A stretch of 64,000 bases of DNA from WTJO01 sp965660165 (GCA_965660165.1 CBFHYU010000006.1:20014-84013), one strand, 5' to 3'. Counted from the stretch's first letter, positions 17,530-26,039 are shown. Notes: generated from the sequence alone by a model not told the origin. Numbers and translations are program-made.

Positions 17530-18297
17530 TTAATATCTAAATGAGGGGTCTAGCCGTTCGACAATTCTGATCATCGCCATTAACGCATCCTCACCTGCCC
17601 CAAATTTTGGATTGAAATTCAGTGAATCTTTTACACATTTCTCTAGCACTGGCTTAGCTATCTGGCGTTGTTTACCTAGTGGCGCGGACGCTATCTGGAT
17701 TTCGCACGCGCGGTTTACTAGCCACATAAGCGAGAATGCCTGAGCCAAATTTGCGCCAATAATCACAGGCCCATGATTGCGCAACATCAATACAGGGCAA
17801 TCCCCTGCACTGTCTAAAATGCGCTGGCCTTCATCTTCATAAATGGTAATGCCTTCAAATTCGTGATAGGCGATTTTGCCATATAGCTGTGCGGAATAGA
17901 AATTGGTAAAGCTTAGCCCTTCTTCTGCACAGCAAACAGCCGCCGTTGGGGTTGTATGCACATGCATCACACAATTACCAGCCTCACCTCGATATTTGTG
18001 AATAGCGCTATGAAAGGTAAAGCCAGCTGGATTTATCGGCCAATCAGAATTGCCAATGATTGTCCCATCTAAATCAACCTTTACCAGATTTGACGCTGTT
18101 ATTTCTGAATAATGCAACCCAAATGGGTTAATCAGGAAATGATCTTCTGGGCCAGGCACACGCAATGAGATATGGTTATAGATTGATTCATCCCATCCGA
18201 AATAGGCAAAAATACGGTAGGTTGCGGCAAGCCTCACGCGGGCGGTCCATTCATCTTGGCCAATATGCTTTGGTTTTTCAAACTGGCTGATGCTCAT
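17530..18297 (-). CDS. class II aldolase/adducin family protein
   Basis: A 255-residue metal-dependent lyase. The zinc ligands are visible in HVHTTPTAA (two His, about 112 and 114) and in LRNHGPVI (third His near 174), with a typical GWDESIYNHISLR opening. The family includes fuculose-type aldolases and also aromatic acid decarboxylases such as 3,4-dihydroxyphthalate decarboxylase, which makes protocatechuate. Its position directly upstream of ligA, same strand, makes the aromatic decarboxylase role attractive, but the length and motifs do not prove it. AGGGA lies 8 bases before the ATG. Confidence 0.85.
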   Translation of the reverse strand: MSISQFEKPKHIGQDEWTARVRLAATYRIFAYFGWDESIYNHISLRVPGPEDHFLINPFGLHYSEITASNLVKVDLDGTIIGNSDWPINPAGFTFHSAIHKYRGEAGNCVMHVHTTPTAAVCCAEEGLSFTNFYSAQLYGKIAYHEFEGITIYEDEGQRILDSAGDCPVLMLRNHGPVIIGANLAQAFSLMWLVNRACEIQIASAPLGKQRQIAKPVLEKCVKDSLNFNPKFGAGEDALMAMIRIVERLDPSFRY

Positions 18298-18376
18298 AAT
18301 ATATTCCCTGACAGATGTTAGATATAGCCACCCATATTGTCATAACAGACCACACTCTTTACTCTGTTACTAAGCA

Positions 18377-18392
18377 GATTACTGCGGTAATC
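18377..18392. promoter_or_regulatory. palindrome GATTAC-N4-GTAATC between divergent genes
   Basis: A perfect 6+6 inverted repeat with a 4-base spacer lies in the 130-base gap between the divergent class II aldolase and ketopantoate reductase-like genes. The size and symmetry suit a dimeric regulator such as a LysR-, IclR- or MarR-type protein controlling the aldolase/lig operon. No regulator gene is immediately adjacent. Seen in the sequence; function inferred. Confidence 0.4.
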
Positions 18393-18427
18393 ACGCAAAA
18401 GTCAATTTGAGGAAACAGGGGAATGTG

Positions 18428-19405
18428 ATGAATATATGTGTCTATGGGGTAGGCGCTATTGGCGCTATATTCGCCGCCCGACTTGCACAATTAGGTGAAA
18501 CCGTTTCAGTGGTAGCGCGCGGCGACACCTATGATGCCATCACGGCGCATGGAGTCGGGCTAGAGCTGGCAGGCGAAACAGCTATCTTTGCCCCTGTTAA
18601 GGCCGCTAGATCATTAGCAGAATTGCCGCCTCAAGATATCATTATCATTGCGGTCAAACAGCCCTCAATTGCAGAAATTGCTGAATCTATCGCCCCACAT
18701 ATCACGCCAGATACCCAAATAATTCTGGCAATGAATGGCGTGCCATGGTGGTTTTTAGATAATTTGGAAAGCGCCTCACAGGATAATGTCCTGCAGTGTC
18801 TTGATCCAGATGGCAGATTGCGCAACTATCTGCCCACCAGCCAGATAATTGGGGCTGTTATTCACATGTCCAGCTTTATTTCTGCACCAGGCATTGCCCA
18901 TTTACGCGCTGGCAACAGCCTGATTCTTGGCAGAGCCAACCGCATATCTGACCAGCCCTTGCAGATGATTGCAAGCCTTTGCGAGCAGGCAGGGTTTGAT
19001 GTGAAAACTAGTCCGTTTATTCATAAAGATATCTGGTTCAAATTGCTTGGCAATATGACGATGAACCCTATTTCTGCGCTCACCCGTTCAACCACAGACA
19101 AGATTTTAGACGACAAACAACTTAATCAATTTGTCTGTCATATTATGACAGAAGCTTTGGCCATAGGCGCCATGCTAGGCATAGAGCTTGAAACCACACC
19201 GCAAGAACGAAATCGCGTCACACGCGCATTAGGCGCCATGCGTACCTCAATGCTTCAAGATATAGAGGCAGGCAGAACATTAGAATATGAAGCGTTACTT
19301 GGCAGTGTTATAGAAATTGCTGACAAGATTGGCTATCAGGCGCATCATATCAATATCCTGTATGGTCTAATTGGTTTGCTTGCTTCATCACAAACCGCCG
19401 ATTAA
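18428..19405 (+). CDS. ketopantoate reductase family protein (PanE/ApbA-like)
   Basis: A 325-residue NADPH-dependent 2-keto acid reductase-like protein. It has GVGAIG at 7-12, an AMNGVPWW loop with N103, and the family's WFKLLGNM motif giving catalytic K205 and N209. The start is set at the ATG at 18428 (GGGGA 6 bases before it); the frame is open to a TTG further up. Paralogues of PanE in catabolic clusters often reduce other branched 2-keto or aldehyde acids, so it need not be the pantothenate enzyme. It is divergent from the aldolase/lig operon and followed after 29 bases by a FAD oxidase gene. Confidence 0.85.
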   Translation: MNICVYGVGAIGAIFAARLAQLGETVSVVARGDTYDAITAHGVGLELAGETAIFAPVKAARSLAELPPQDIIIIAVKQPSIAEIAESIAPHITPDTQIILAMNGVPWWFLDNLESASQDNVLQCLDPDGRLRNYLPTSQIIGAVIHMSSFISAPGIAHLRAGNSLILGRANRISDQPLQMIASLCEQAGFDVKTSPFIHKDIWFKLLGNMTMNPISALTRSTTDKILDDKQLNQFVCHIMTEALAIGAMLGIELETTPQERNRVTRALGAMRTSMLQDIEAGRTLEYEALLGSVIEIADKIGYQAHHINILYGLIGLLASSQTAD

Positions 19406-19434
19406 CCTGTTGATAGATAGATGAGAAGGCTCAA

Positions 19435-20727
19435 ATGACAGAGATGACACAGCCCTATTGGTGGGAGGCAACCCCGCCTGCTAGCGTACCCGCCTCAGAC
19501 ATTCCGCAACAGGCGGAAATCGTGATCATAGGCGCAGGCTTTACTGGACTATCTGCAGCGATTACGCTGGCGCGTGCTGGCAAAGATGTGGTGGTGTTTG
19601 AAAAAGGCAAGATAGGTGAAGCTGCCTCTGCCAGAAATGGCGGCATCACCAGCGGCAATCTAAGATATAGCCATGCCCAGCTAAGCAAGAAATTTGGACC
19701 AGCAAAAGCAGATGCTATTGAAGCTGAATCTTTTGCGGCGCGTGCTGATTTGCATGATTTTGTCAGCACTGAGAAGATTGACTGTGACTATCAAGATTCA
19801 GGTCGCATGGTCGGGCTATATAATACAGATTCAGAAGATAGCATCAAGGCAGAGCTAGACCGTATTGAGGCGCGTTATGGCATTAAGGGTCACTATATCC
19901 CGCCTTCTGCCCTATCAGATTATACCGCAAGCAAGCATTATAAAGCAGGGCTGTTTCGTGAGGATATTGGCGGCATTCATCCTGGCAAGCTATTGCATGA
20001 GATGATGCGGCTTGCCATTGAAGCAGGGGCACAGATCCATACCCAGACAGCAGTTACTAGCATGATACGTAAGGGCGCTGATTTTATTATCACAGCAGAT
20101 AATCATCAGCTCACCGCAGAGCATGTCATCGTTGCAACCAACGCCTATACAGATAACGCGCTCCCATGGCTAAAGCGGCGGCTTGTACCTGTTATATCTG
20201 AAATCATTGTAACAGAACAGCTAGGTAAGAATCAGGTACGCGCGCTGATGCCAAAATTAAGCATGTTTGGCGAGGCAAGACGGATTGGCTATTATTATCG
20301 GCCGACCCCAGATGGCAACCGTATTTTGCTAGGAGGCAGGCGACTTACTCATACCGACAACGCCTCCAAAGCCTTGCTTCATCGCGGATTGGCAACATTA
20401 TTCCCTGAATTAGATGATGCCAAGATTGATCATTACTGGTCTGGCTTTGTGGGATTTCCTTTTGATCAAACACCAAAGCTTGCCGTGCATGATGGGGTGA
20501 TTTATCCTTGCGGCTTTTGCGGTTCTGGTACGGTATGGGCACGCTGGATGGGACAAAAAGCAGCCTTAATGATATTGGGCAAAGACACAGATAGTGCCTT
20601 TGCCCATATGACTATGCGTTCTATGCCATTTTATTTTGGGGGATTTGATTCAGACTCCCCATGGTTTGCAAAGCTGGCAATTAGCTATTACCGCATACGT
20701 GATATGATTAGCCCGCTAAAAAGCTGA
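19435..20727 (+). CDS. FAD-dependent amine oxidase-like oxidoreductase (DAO family, PuuB-like)
   Basis: A 430-residue flavoprotein of the D-amino acid oxidase (DAO) fold. The FAD-binding GAGFTG is at 33-38, preceded by the PYWWEATPP lead that is typical of gamma-glutamylputrescine oxidase (PuuB)-like proteins, and SARNGGITSGNL is the usual flavin-contact loop. Such enzymes oxidise secondary or primary amines and amino acids. It follows the PanE-like gene closely and is probably co-transcribed with it. The natural amine is unknown. Confidence 0.88.
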   Translation: MTEMTQPYWWEATPPASVPASDIPQQAEIVIIGAGFTGLSAAITLARAGKDVVVFEKGKIGEAASARNGGITSGNLRYSHAQLSKKFGPAKADAIEAESFAARADLHDFVSTEKIDCDYQDSGRMVGLYNTDSEDSIKAELDRIEARYGIKGHYIPPSALSDYTASKHYKAGLFREDIGGIHPGKLLHEMMRLAIEAGAQIHTQTAVTSMIRKGADFIITADNHQLTAEHVIVATNAYTDNALPWLKRRLVPVISEIIVTEQLGKNQVRALMPKLSMFGEARRIGYYYRPTPDGNRILLGGRRLTHTDNASKALLHRGLATLFPELDDAKIDHYWSGFVGFPFDQTPKLAVHDGVIYPCGFCGSGTVWARWMGQKAALMILGKDTDSAFAHMTMRSMPFYFGGFDSDSPWFAKLAISYYRIRDMISPLKS

Positions 20728-20731
20728 CCCG

Positions 20732-22141
20732 TTATGCAAGCTCAAACAGAACGTCAGTATTGTTGGGATCAAGGCTAGCATAATTTATCCCCTCAAATGT
20801 CACCAACGTTGCATTTGTAGCGCTATCAATCACAAGCAGATTACCATCCACATTATTTCCCAACAACAGGTCTACCACCGACTTTCCTTCAAGCCGAATT
20901 TTATCGCCTTCGGCAAGGCTGAAATCGGTAATTGTATCTCTGCCGCTACCGCCATGCAGAAAGTCATTACCAGCATCTCCATAGATCAAATCTGCATCAC
21001 CGCCGCCAAAAATTCTGTCTCTGCCTTCACCGCCATATAGCGTGTCATCCCCATTGCCGCCAGCTATCTTATCCTTGCCATCATGTCCAAAAATCCAGTC
21101 TTGAGCTTTGCCGCCAATCAGATTATTCGCTTTGCTATCCCCTTCGATAATAGTATTGGCAAACGCCTTTGCCGACTCTGAATCTGTTCTATTCAATCCA
21201 TATGAGCTATGCCACGCATCAACTGAGATATTTTCAATTGATCTTAAGCTGGTTTTCTCAGCGATTGGCGTCGGCGCAGAAGGATTTTTGGGGTCATAGC
21301 CCTCTATATCAACAGCAGTATTAAATAGCGAATAGGCATAGCCCTCACTCAGGCGCACCCATAAATCAATATTTATATTTCCAATATCGCTATGATCTGC
21401 CAAAAGCTCGGTAAGCGCAGTCCTGTCATCATCTGAAAATAAATTGCTGGTATCAACGCTATCATCAAATAGGCTTACTGCCGCCGCATCCTCAGTGCCG
21501 TAATTTATAACAATCGGGGTAAGAAACGTGAAATAGGCTGTGTCTTTTCCCTTCCCACCGTCAAGCGTATTGGTGCCTGTGCCTGGGCACAAAATATCGT
21601 TACCGCGCGCGCCTTTGAGGGTATCATCACCACCGCGACCAACCAGCACATCATTGCCTCTACCGCCATAAATCTGCTCGCCAAGATAGCCGCCTGCAAT
21701 ATAATCATCGCCTTTCGTGCCAATAATCTTTGTGACTTTGCTACCAAGCGAATCTTCGGTGATATTCTGATAGATATTTTTATTCTTTTTCAGACCCGGA
21801 TATTGATGGGCGCTGACCTTATACATATCCAGATGCAAATTCCCATACAGGCTATCTAAGGATAGCTTAGAGAGATCAAGTTTTCGGCCTGCTGATAGAT
21901 CAGATTGCCCTGCCAGCAAATCTATTAACGCCTTATGCTGATAATATGACATATCACTGGTAATCAGCCCCATTTTTGGGCCACCTATTGTGGGATATTG
22001 GTAGCTTTGTTCAGAAACAAGCAAATCATCTGCCGACAAATTTGTGATTGAAACGACGCCCCGAGCACCATATTCCCAAATTGCGTCTGCATTATATTCC
22101 CAGCTATTACTATTTTCAGTTAATCTATGTTTAGTTGTCAT
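20732..22141 (-). CDS. RTX calcium-binding secreted protein, unknown function
   Basis: A 469-residue acidic protein with two arrays of glycine-aspartate nonapeptide (RTX) repeats, at about 141-200 (GRGGDDTLKG, GARGNDILC) and 338-405 (GGNGDDTLYGGEGRD). The final 65 residues after DFSLAEGDKIRLEG are the hydrophobic-rich C-terminus expected of type I secreted proteins, so secretion by an ABC exporter is likely. The first 140 residues and the segment between the arrays (200-337) match no enzyme family I recognise. There is no N-terminal signal peptide, as expected. I start it at the ATG at 22141 (GGAG 9 bases upstream), not at the ATG at 22186. No exporter genes are nearby. Confidence 0.85.
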   Translation of the reverse strand: MTTKHRLTENSNSWEYNADAIWEYGARGVVSITNLSADDLLVSEQSYQYPTIGGPKMGLITSDMSYYQHKALIDLLAGQSDLSAGRKLDLSKLSLDSLYGNLHLDMYKVSAHQYPGLKKNKNIYQNITEDSLGSKVTKIIGTKGDDYIAGGYLGEQIYGGRGNDVLVGRGGDDTLKGARGNDILCPGTGTNTLDGGKGKDTAYFTFLTPIVINYGTEDAAAVSLFDDSVDTSNLFSDDDRTALTELLADHSDIGNINIDLWVRLSEGYAYSLFNTAVDIEGYDPKNPSAPTPIAEKTSLRSIENISVDAWHSSYGLNRTDSESAKAFANTIIEGDSKANNLIGGKAQDWIFGHDGKDKIAGGNGDDTLYGGEGRDRIFGGGDADLIYGDAGNDFLHGGSGRDTITDFSLAEGDKIRLEGKSVVDLLLGNNVDGNLLVIDSATNATLVTFEGINYASLDPNNTDVLFELA

Positions 22142-22269
22142 TGAGTTTAGCTCCTTCAGTGTGCAAAAAATATTACCAGATACCAATACTCCTTCTGACG
22201 TTTATGTCATGCATCACAATACAATCTTTTATGTTATTTATAGTATTATCATTCTCTTTAAGATTGTAA

Positions 22270-22305
22270 CTCAAACTTTGCCCTTTTTATTGATATGACC
22301 TTAAC
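22270..22305. repeat. 36-bp direct repeat, copy 1
   Basis: This 36-base stretch, beginning CTCAAACTTTGCCC, recurs without mismatch at 22336-22371, 66 bases further on. Copy 1 lies in the gap between the reductive dehalogenase gene and the RTX gene. Confidence 0.9.
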
Positions 22306-22309
22306 TCAA

Positions 22310-22327
22310 CCCCGCGTCGATGCGGGG
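22310..22327. repeat. GC-rich hairpin between the two direct-repeat copies
   Basis: CCCCGC (22310-22315) and GCGGGG (22322-22327) pair perfectly around a 6-base loop. It sits in the 30 bases between the two 36-bp repeats, downstream of the dehalogenase stop codon. It may slow or stop transcription from that gene, but no T-run follows directly on the minus strand, so it is not a classical intrinsic terminator. Confidence 0.55.
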
Positions 22328-22335
22328 GTAAGGTG

Positions 22336-22371
22336 CTCAAACTTTGCCCTTTTTATTGATATGACCTTAAC
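22336..22371. repeat. 36-bp direct repeat, copy 2
   Basis: An exact second copy of the 22270-22305 sequence. It contains the TAA stop codon of the dehalogenase gene (22367-22369) and two bases of its final glycine codon, so the gene's end is part of the duplicated unit. Confidence 0.9.
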
Positions 22372-25300
22372 CTTGCAGAATAATATCCACTATTCCGTCT
22401 TTTTCTGCCGCACGGGAGCGGCACAGAATCAGCTCTGTCTTCTGCTGTTCTTTCGACAGCACAAAATCACGATGTTCAACAGCCCCTGACTGATAGCTAC
22501 ATTTACAGACGCCACATAAGCCATCTTCGCATTTTATATCCACCTGATAACCATGTGCGATAAGTGCGGCTGCAGCTGTTTGATCTGCGCCCACCTCAAT
22601 CAGCCTATCATCGCCAGCAACACGCAAGCTAAACGGAAAATTCTCATACTCAGCTTCATCAGGCACCGAAAAATATTCTTGATGTATCTGATTATCGGCA
22701 ATGCCAGCCTCAATCGCCGCATCAGAAATAGCGCGCATATAACTATCTGGTCCACATAGATAAATCTGAGCATCTTTGCGGGCATCAGCAAATAGCGTTT
22801 CTGGCTGAAGCCTGCTTCCCTCATCAGAAATATGAAGGATAATTTTTTCCGCCCAATCTGTTTGTGTAAGTTCATCTACAAAGCCAAGATCTGCTTTGTT
22901 TGAGACAGAATAATGAAATTCAAAATCCTTACCAAGCGTTGCTAGCCTATGGGCAAACCCTATCATCGGGGTAATGCCAATACCGCCCCCCATCAAATAA
23001 GTGAATTCTGCCTGCTCATTCAGGGGGAAATGGTTAATGGGCGGTGATGTAAATAGCATACGGCCTTCTGTAAAAATACGGTGAAGCAGGCGTGAGCCGC
23101 CTCTACCCTCTTCTTCCATCAGCACTGCGATTTCATATTTATCTCTGTCTGCTGGATTGCCGCACAGTGAATAAGCACGCAAAAATTCAGGCGCAACCAC
23201 CACATCAATATGCGCCCCCGCCTGCCATGCAGGAAGCTGGCTGCCCTTTGGCGCACGCAAAATATATTTTCTGATCTTGTCTGTTAGTACATCCACCCTG
23301 TCTAGCTGAACCGCCAGCACAGGCGCATCACCGCCAGCGCTAATATCTTGCGCATAGACATGCAGATGGCTTGTATCCCCTGCCTTCAGGCGCGAGCGAT
23401 ATTCATCTGCTGATACCAGCTTTTGATATGCCTCAATGCCTTTTTCCCTATCCATTGGATAGGGATAGGGATAGGGATGGGGGGCAAGCGGCGCGGGATA
23501 GACCGCCATTGTCTGCTCATCTGCTGTAATTTTAAGTGATGGTGAAAGGCCTCGCCGATTGACAGGCTGTGCGGCAGGTCGGTAACTGCCATCATCTGCA
23601 AGCGCAATATCCCACCACCATTTCTTAACCTCGTTAATCTTGCCGCGTCCTGCCAAATCATCCAGACCAGCAAGCGCCTTTGCCATAACAGGCACATGTG
23701 ACGCCATCCACCTAAACGGTGCTTCAGCAAATAGCCCTTCTAGATTCCATGGACAGGTTTTCATGCATCTGCCGCACATCGCGCCGCCCTTAGTGGTAAT
23801 GCGGTAGCTGGTACATTTCTGGCTATCAGACTTCCAGATTTCATAGCCATTAAACATTTTCTTAGCGCCAGCAGTAATCGCACCAGAGGGACATTCACGC
23901 GCGCATTTCTGACAATTCTCGCAAAAATTCTGAAGCCCAAAATCAATCGGCTTGTCATGGGCAAGCGGCAGATTGGTGGTCACAACGCCTGATTTTAATC
24001 GAGGTCCCAGATAGGGATGCAGGATAACCTCGCCAATTCTGCTCACCTCGCCAAGCCCGCTTAATAGCAGCAAGGGCGGCTGTAAGACTTCGCCATCTAG
24101 CACCGTATGCGCCTTTGCCAAATAGCCCATATTCCTAAGTTGACGGGCAATCACACCGCCTAGCAATGAAAAGCGCAAATAAGCGCGCATGGATTGTGCA
24201 ACCGAAATCCAGTCATCACCTGATGCACCCTCCATCGTCTCATAACCCTGATCAATCACCATGCTGATAGCATTATCATGTGGCGGCACTATCACATCAC
24301 CACGCGCATCATGTGAATACCAGCTCCATTCAGGGCAGCGTGATAGACCTGTTGCATCTACCCCCAAATAATAGCTTGTTGCCTTGATATGGTCTGCCGC
24401 TTCTGATGGACTAATCTGTTTCGCAGGGGTGATCTGCGGCTCACCATCCTGAAGCAAAACAAAGGCGCCCAAAGCACGCCGTTGAGCGGCAGATGGTGCC
24501 GCTTTGATAGCATAATAGCCTGCGGTAGCAGCTTTCTGGTTATCGCGCCCCATATCACCAAATTGAGCGCGGGCAAACATATCTGTGCGCTTTGGCACAC
24601 GTGGGATATTTGCCTCATCCATATAGGTGGTTGGGGTTTCAACCCGCTTAAGCCGTTCTAGCGGCATCGCACTATCTTTATAATCCCGACTGGCAAAGGG
24701 GTCCTGATTAAAGGCTGATTTAGCGCTATCTAAGCCCAGCTTCCAGCCTATCCCTGATAGAACAGAACGTGGCTGAGATGATTTTGGTGCAAGTGGTTTG
24801 TCATGTTGCATCTGCATATCTGTGCTAACCACAGCCAGCCCAAAACGCTTACCAATAAAGGGCGCAGTTGCCCCTTCATCACCTGCCTCACTGCCCCATG
24901 CTAGCCCAGCGGCAACCGCCAATGTTTCAAGACATAGGTCTGTTGCGCTTTGGCTATGGGCTTTGGCATCAAAGCCAAGCAGTCTGATATAGTTTGATAG
25001 CACAATCGCATTTTCACTGGCTAGCAGACAGGCTCTATGCGCCTGCGCATCTTCTATCCATCCCGCCCCTGCCTCGCCTTCATAGGGATCACGAAAATAT
25101 TCAACCAAAATCACAATGGCCGAATGATGATGGCCGACAGCCCGCTCATCCTGAGATACAGATTCCCGTAAATCTGCCATAATATGATCAATACCAGAGG
25201 CAAGCGTTTTTGTCTGACGTGTCTGGATTTCCTGTGCCAGCCGATAAATATCAGGGTTGGCAATAGGCGTTTCAAGCCACGCTTCATCTGGAATAGGCCC

Positions 25301-25609
25301 AATAGCTGCCATTGAGGCATCTTGAAAATAGGCAAAAGATTTCATATGGGCAGAGCGTTCTTCAAGGCTGTCTGGAATCTCTGCTGTCGCGGCATTGACA
25401 TGACCATCTCTGATGGTATCCATCATCGCTTGATGATCTGCCATCGCATTAACAATATTCAAAGGTTGGTCTGGACGACTAAAGGATAGCGGCTTGGTAG
25501 TAAGCCCTTCAAAGGATGGTAAATCTGGCCTTCGCACAAGCTTTGATAGCGGATACAGCCCTTCATCAAGCGCACGCTTTCGTGATGAAAACAGTCTGTG
25601 TGGTCTCAT
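22367..25609 (-). CDS. self-sufficient catabolic reductive dehalogenase (RdhA fused to flavin/[2Fe-2S] reductase)
   Basis: A 1080-residue fusion. Residues 1 to about 690 form a cobalamin-dependent reductive dehalogenase: a cobalamin-domain region (about 400-560) followed by two [4Fe-4S] motifs, C563-x2-C566-x2-C569-x3-C573-P and C599...C612-x2-C615-x3-C619-P. A proline/tyrosine-rich linker (about 702-720) leads to a phthalate dioxygenase reductase-like part: RAYSL flavin motif at 811, GGGIGITP NAD(P)H loop at 874-881 and a plant-type [2Fe-2S] domain with C1027, C1032, C1035 and C1063. There is no Tat signal and no RdhB anchor gene, so it is a soluble cytoplasmic, catabolic enzyme like BhbA of Comamonas and the Jhaorihella NADPH-dependent enzyme, which remove ortho-halogens from halogenated phenols or hydroxybenzoates. 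Electrons should come directly from NAD(P)H. The start is preceded by AAGGAAGG. The protocatechuate pathway 5 kb away fits dehalogenated hydroxybenzoate as product. Confidence 0.92.
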   Translation of the reverse strand: MRPHRLFSSRKRALDEGLYPLSKLVRRPDLPSFEGLTTKPLSFSRPDQPLNIVNAMADHQAMMDTIRDGHVNAATAEIPDSLEERSAHMKSFAYFQDASMAAIGPIPDEAWLETPIANPDIYRLAQEIQTRQTKTLASGIDHIMADLRESVSQDERAVGHHHSAIVILVEYFRDPYEGEAGAGWIEDAQAHRACLLASENAIVLSNYIRLLGFDAKAHSQSATDLCLETLAVAAGLAWGSEAGDEGATAPFIGKRFGLAVVSTDMQMQHDKPLAPKSSQPRSVLSGIGWKLGLDSAKSAFNQDPFASRDYKDSAMPLERLKRVETPTTYMDEANIPRVPKRTDMFARAQFGDMGRDNQKAATAGYYAIKAAPSAAQRRALGAFVLLQDGEPQITPAKQISPSEAADHIKATSYYLGVDATGLSRCPEWSWYSHDARGDVIVPPHDNAISMVIDQGYETMEGASGDDWISVAQSMRAYLRFSLLGGVIARQLRNMGYLAKAHTVLDGEVLQPPLLLLSGLGEVSRIGEVILHPYLGPRLKSGVVTTNLPLAHDKPIDFGLQNFCENCQKCARECPSGAITAGAKKMFNGYEIWKSDSQKCTSYRITTKGGAMCGRCMKTCPWNLEGLFAEAPFRWMASHVPVMAKALAGLDDLAGRGKINEVKKWWWDIALADDGSYRPAAQPVNRRGLSPSLKITADEQTMAVYPAPLAPHPYPYPYPMDREKGIEAYQKLVSADEYRSRLKAGDTSHLHVYAQDISAGGDAPVLAVQLDRVDVLTDKIRKYILRAPKGSQLPAWQAGAHIDVVVAPEFLRAYSLCGNPADRDKYEIAVLMEEEGRGGSRLLHRIFTEGRMLFTSPPINHFPLNEQAEFTYLMGGGIGITPMIGFAHRLATLGKDFEFHYSVSNKADLGFVDELTQTDWAEKIILHISDEGSRLQPETLFADARKDAQIYLCGPDSYMRAISDAAIEAGIADNQIHQEYFSVPDEAEYENFPFSLRVAGDDRLIEVGADQTAAAALIAHGYQVDIKCEDGLCGVCKCSYQSGAVEHRDFVLSKEQQKTELILCRSRAAEKDGIVDIILQG

Positions 25610-25835
25610 ATCCCTTCCTTTACAGTGCGCGTTTGAAATTATATGGCCTAGCCCAATGGCTATCGTTAAGCTTAATCAGATAAAAATTAGATGCCAAGCA
25701 TTAAACATCCCCCAAATATCGCTGGCGCTATCTATTATAATTCACGCCATATCAACACTGGTCATCTAGGATTGCCTATGGTTATATCGACAGGCTAGAA
25801 TTTTTCGAACTATAATCTTATTAGGCATCAAAATC

Positions 25836-26039
25836 ATGTTAGGTAAATTGCTAAGTCTTGCCATCATCTGTATTGTACTATGGGCAGGGTTTGAGCGTAT
25901 CAGACGCAAATTTGGCATTAGCAAAAAAACACCTCCCCCCTTTATCTCGCTTGGAACTGTCAAACTATCAAAGATGGAAGCAGGGATCGCGCTGGTTATT
26001 GGGCTTTATGTTCTGATATCGCTGATTGCGTTTTTCTAG
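25836..26039 (+). CDS. small two-helix membrane protein, unknown function
   Basis: A 67-residue protein with two hydrophobic segments (about 4-20 and 48-66) joined by a basic, proline-containing loop (RIRRKFGISKKTPPP). The composition argues for a real membrane protein rather than a chance frame, and an AGG lies about 10 bases before the ATG. It stands alone between the divergent dehalogenase gene and the dimethylglycine dehydrogenase-like gene. No function can be assigned. Confidence 0.55.
   Translation: MLGKLLSLAIICIVLWAGFERIRRKFGISKKTPPPFISLGTVKLSKMEAGIALVIGLYVLISLIAFF

Noticed and set aside
22270..22371. Two repeats of 36 bases with a 30-base spacer resemble a minimal CRISPR unit
   Set aside because: Only two copies, the spacer is a GC hairpin, one copy contains a gene's stop codon, and no cas genes are present.
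23386..23730. 114-codon alternate-frame reading within the dehalogenase gene
   Set aside because: Same-strand shadow frame with no start signal; the main frame carries conserved domains throughout.
22367..25609. Respiratory reductive dehalogenase or epoxyqueuosine reductase
   Set aside because: No Tat signal or RdhB gene is present, so not respiratory; the C-terminal reductase fusion and length exclude ordinary QueG.
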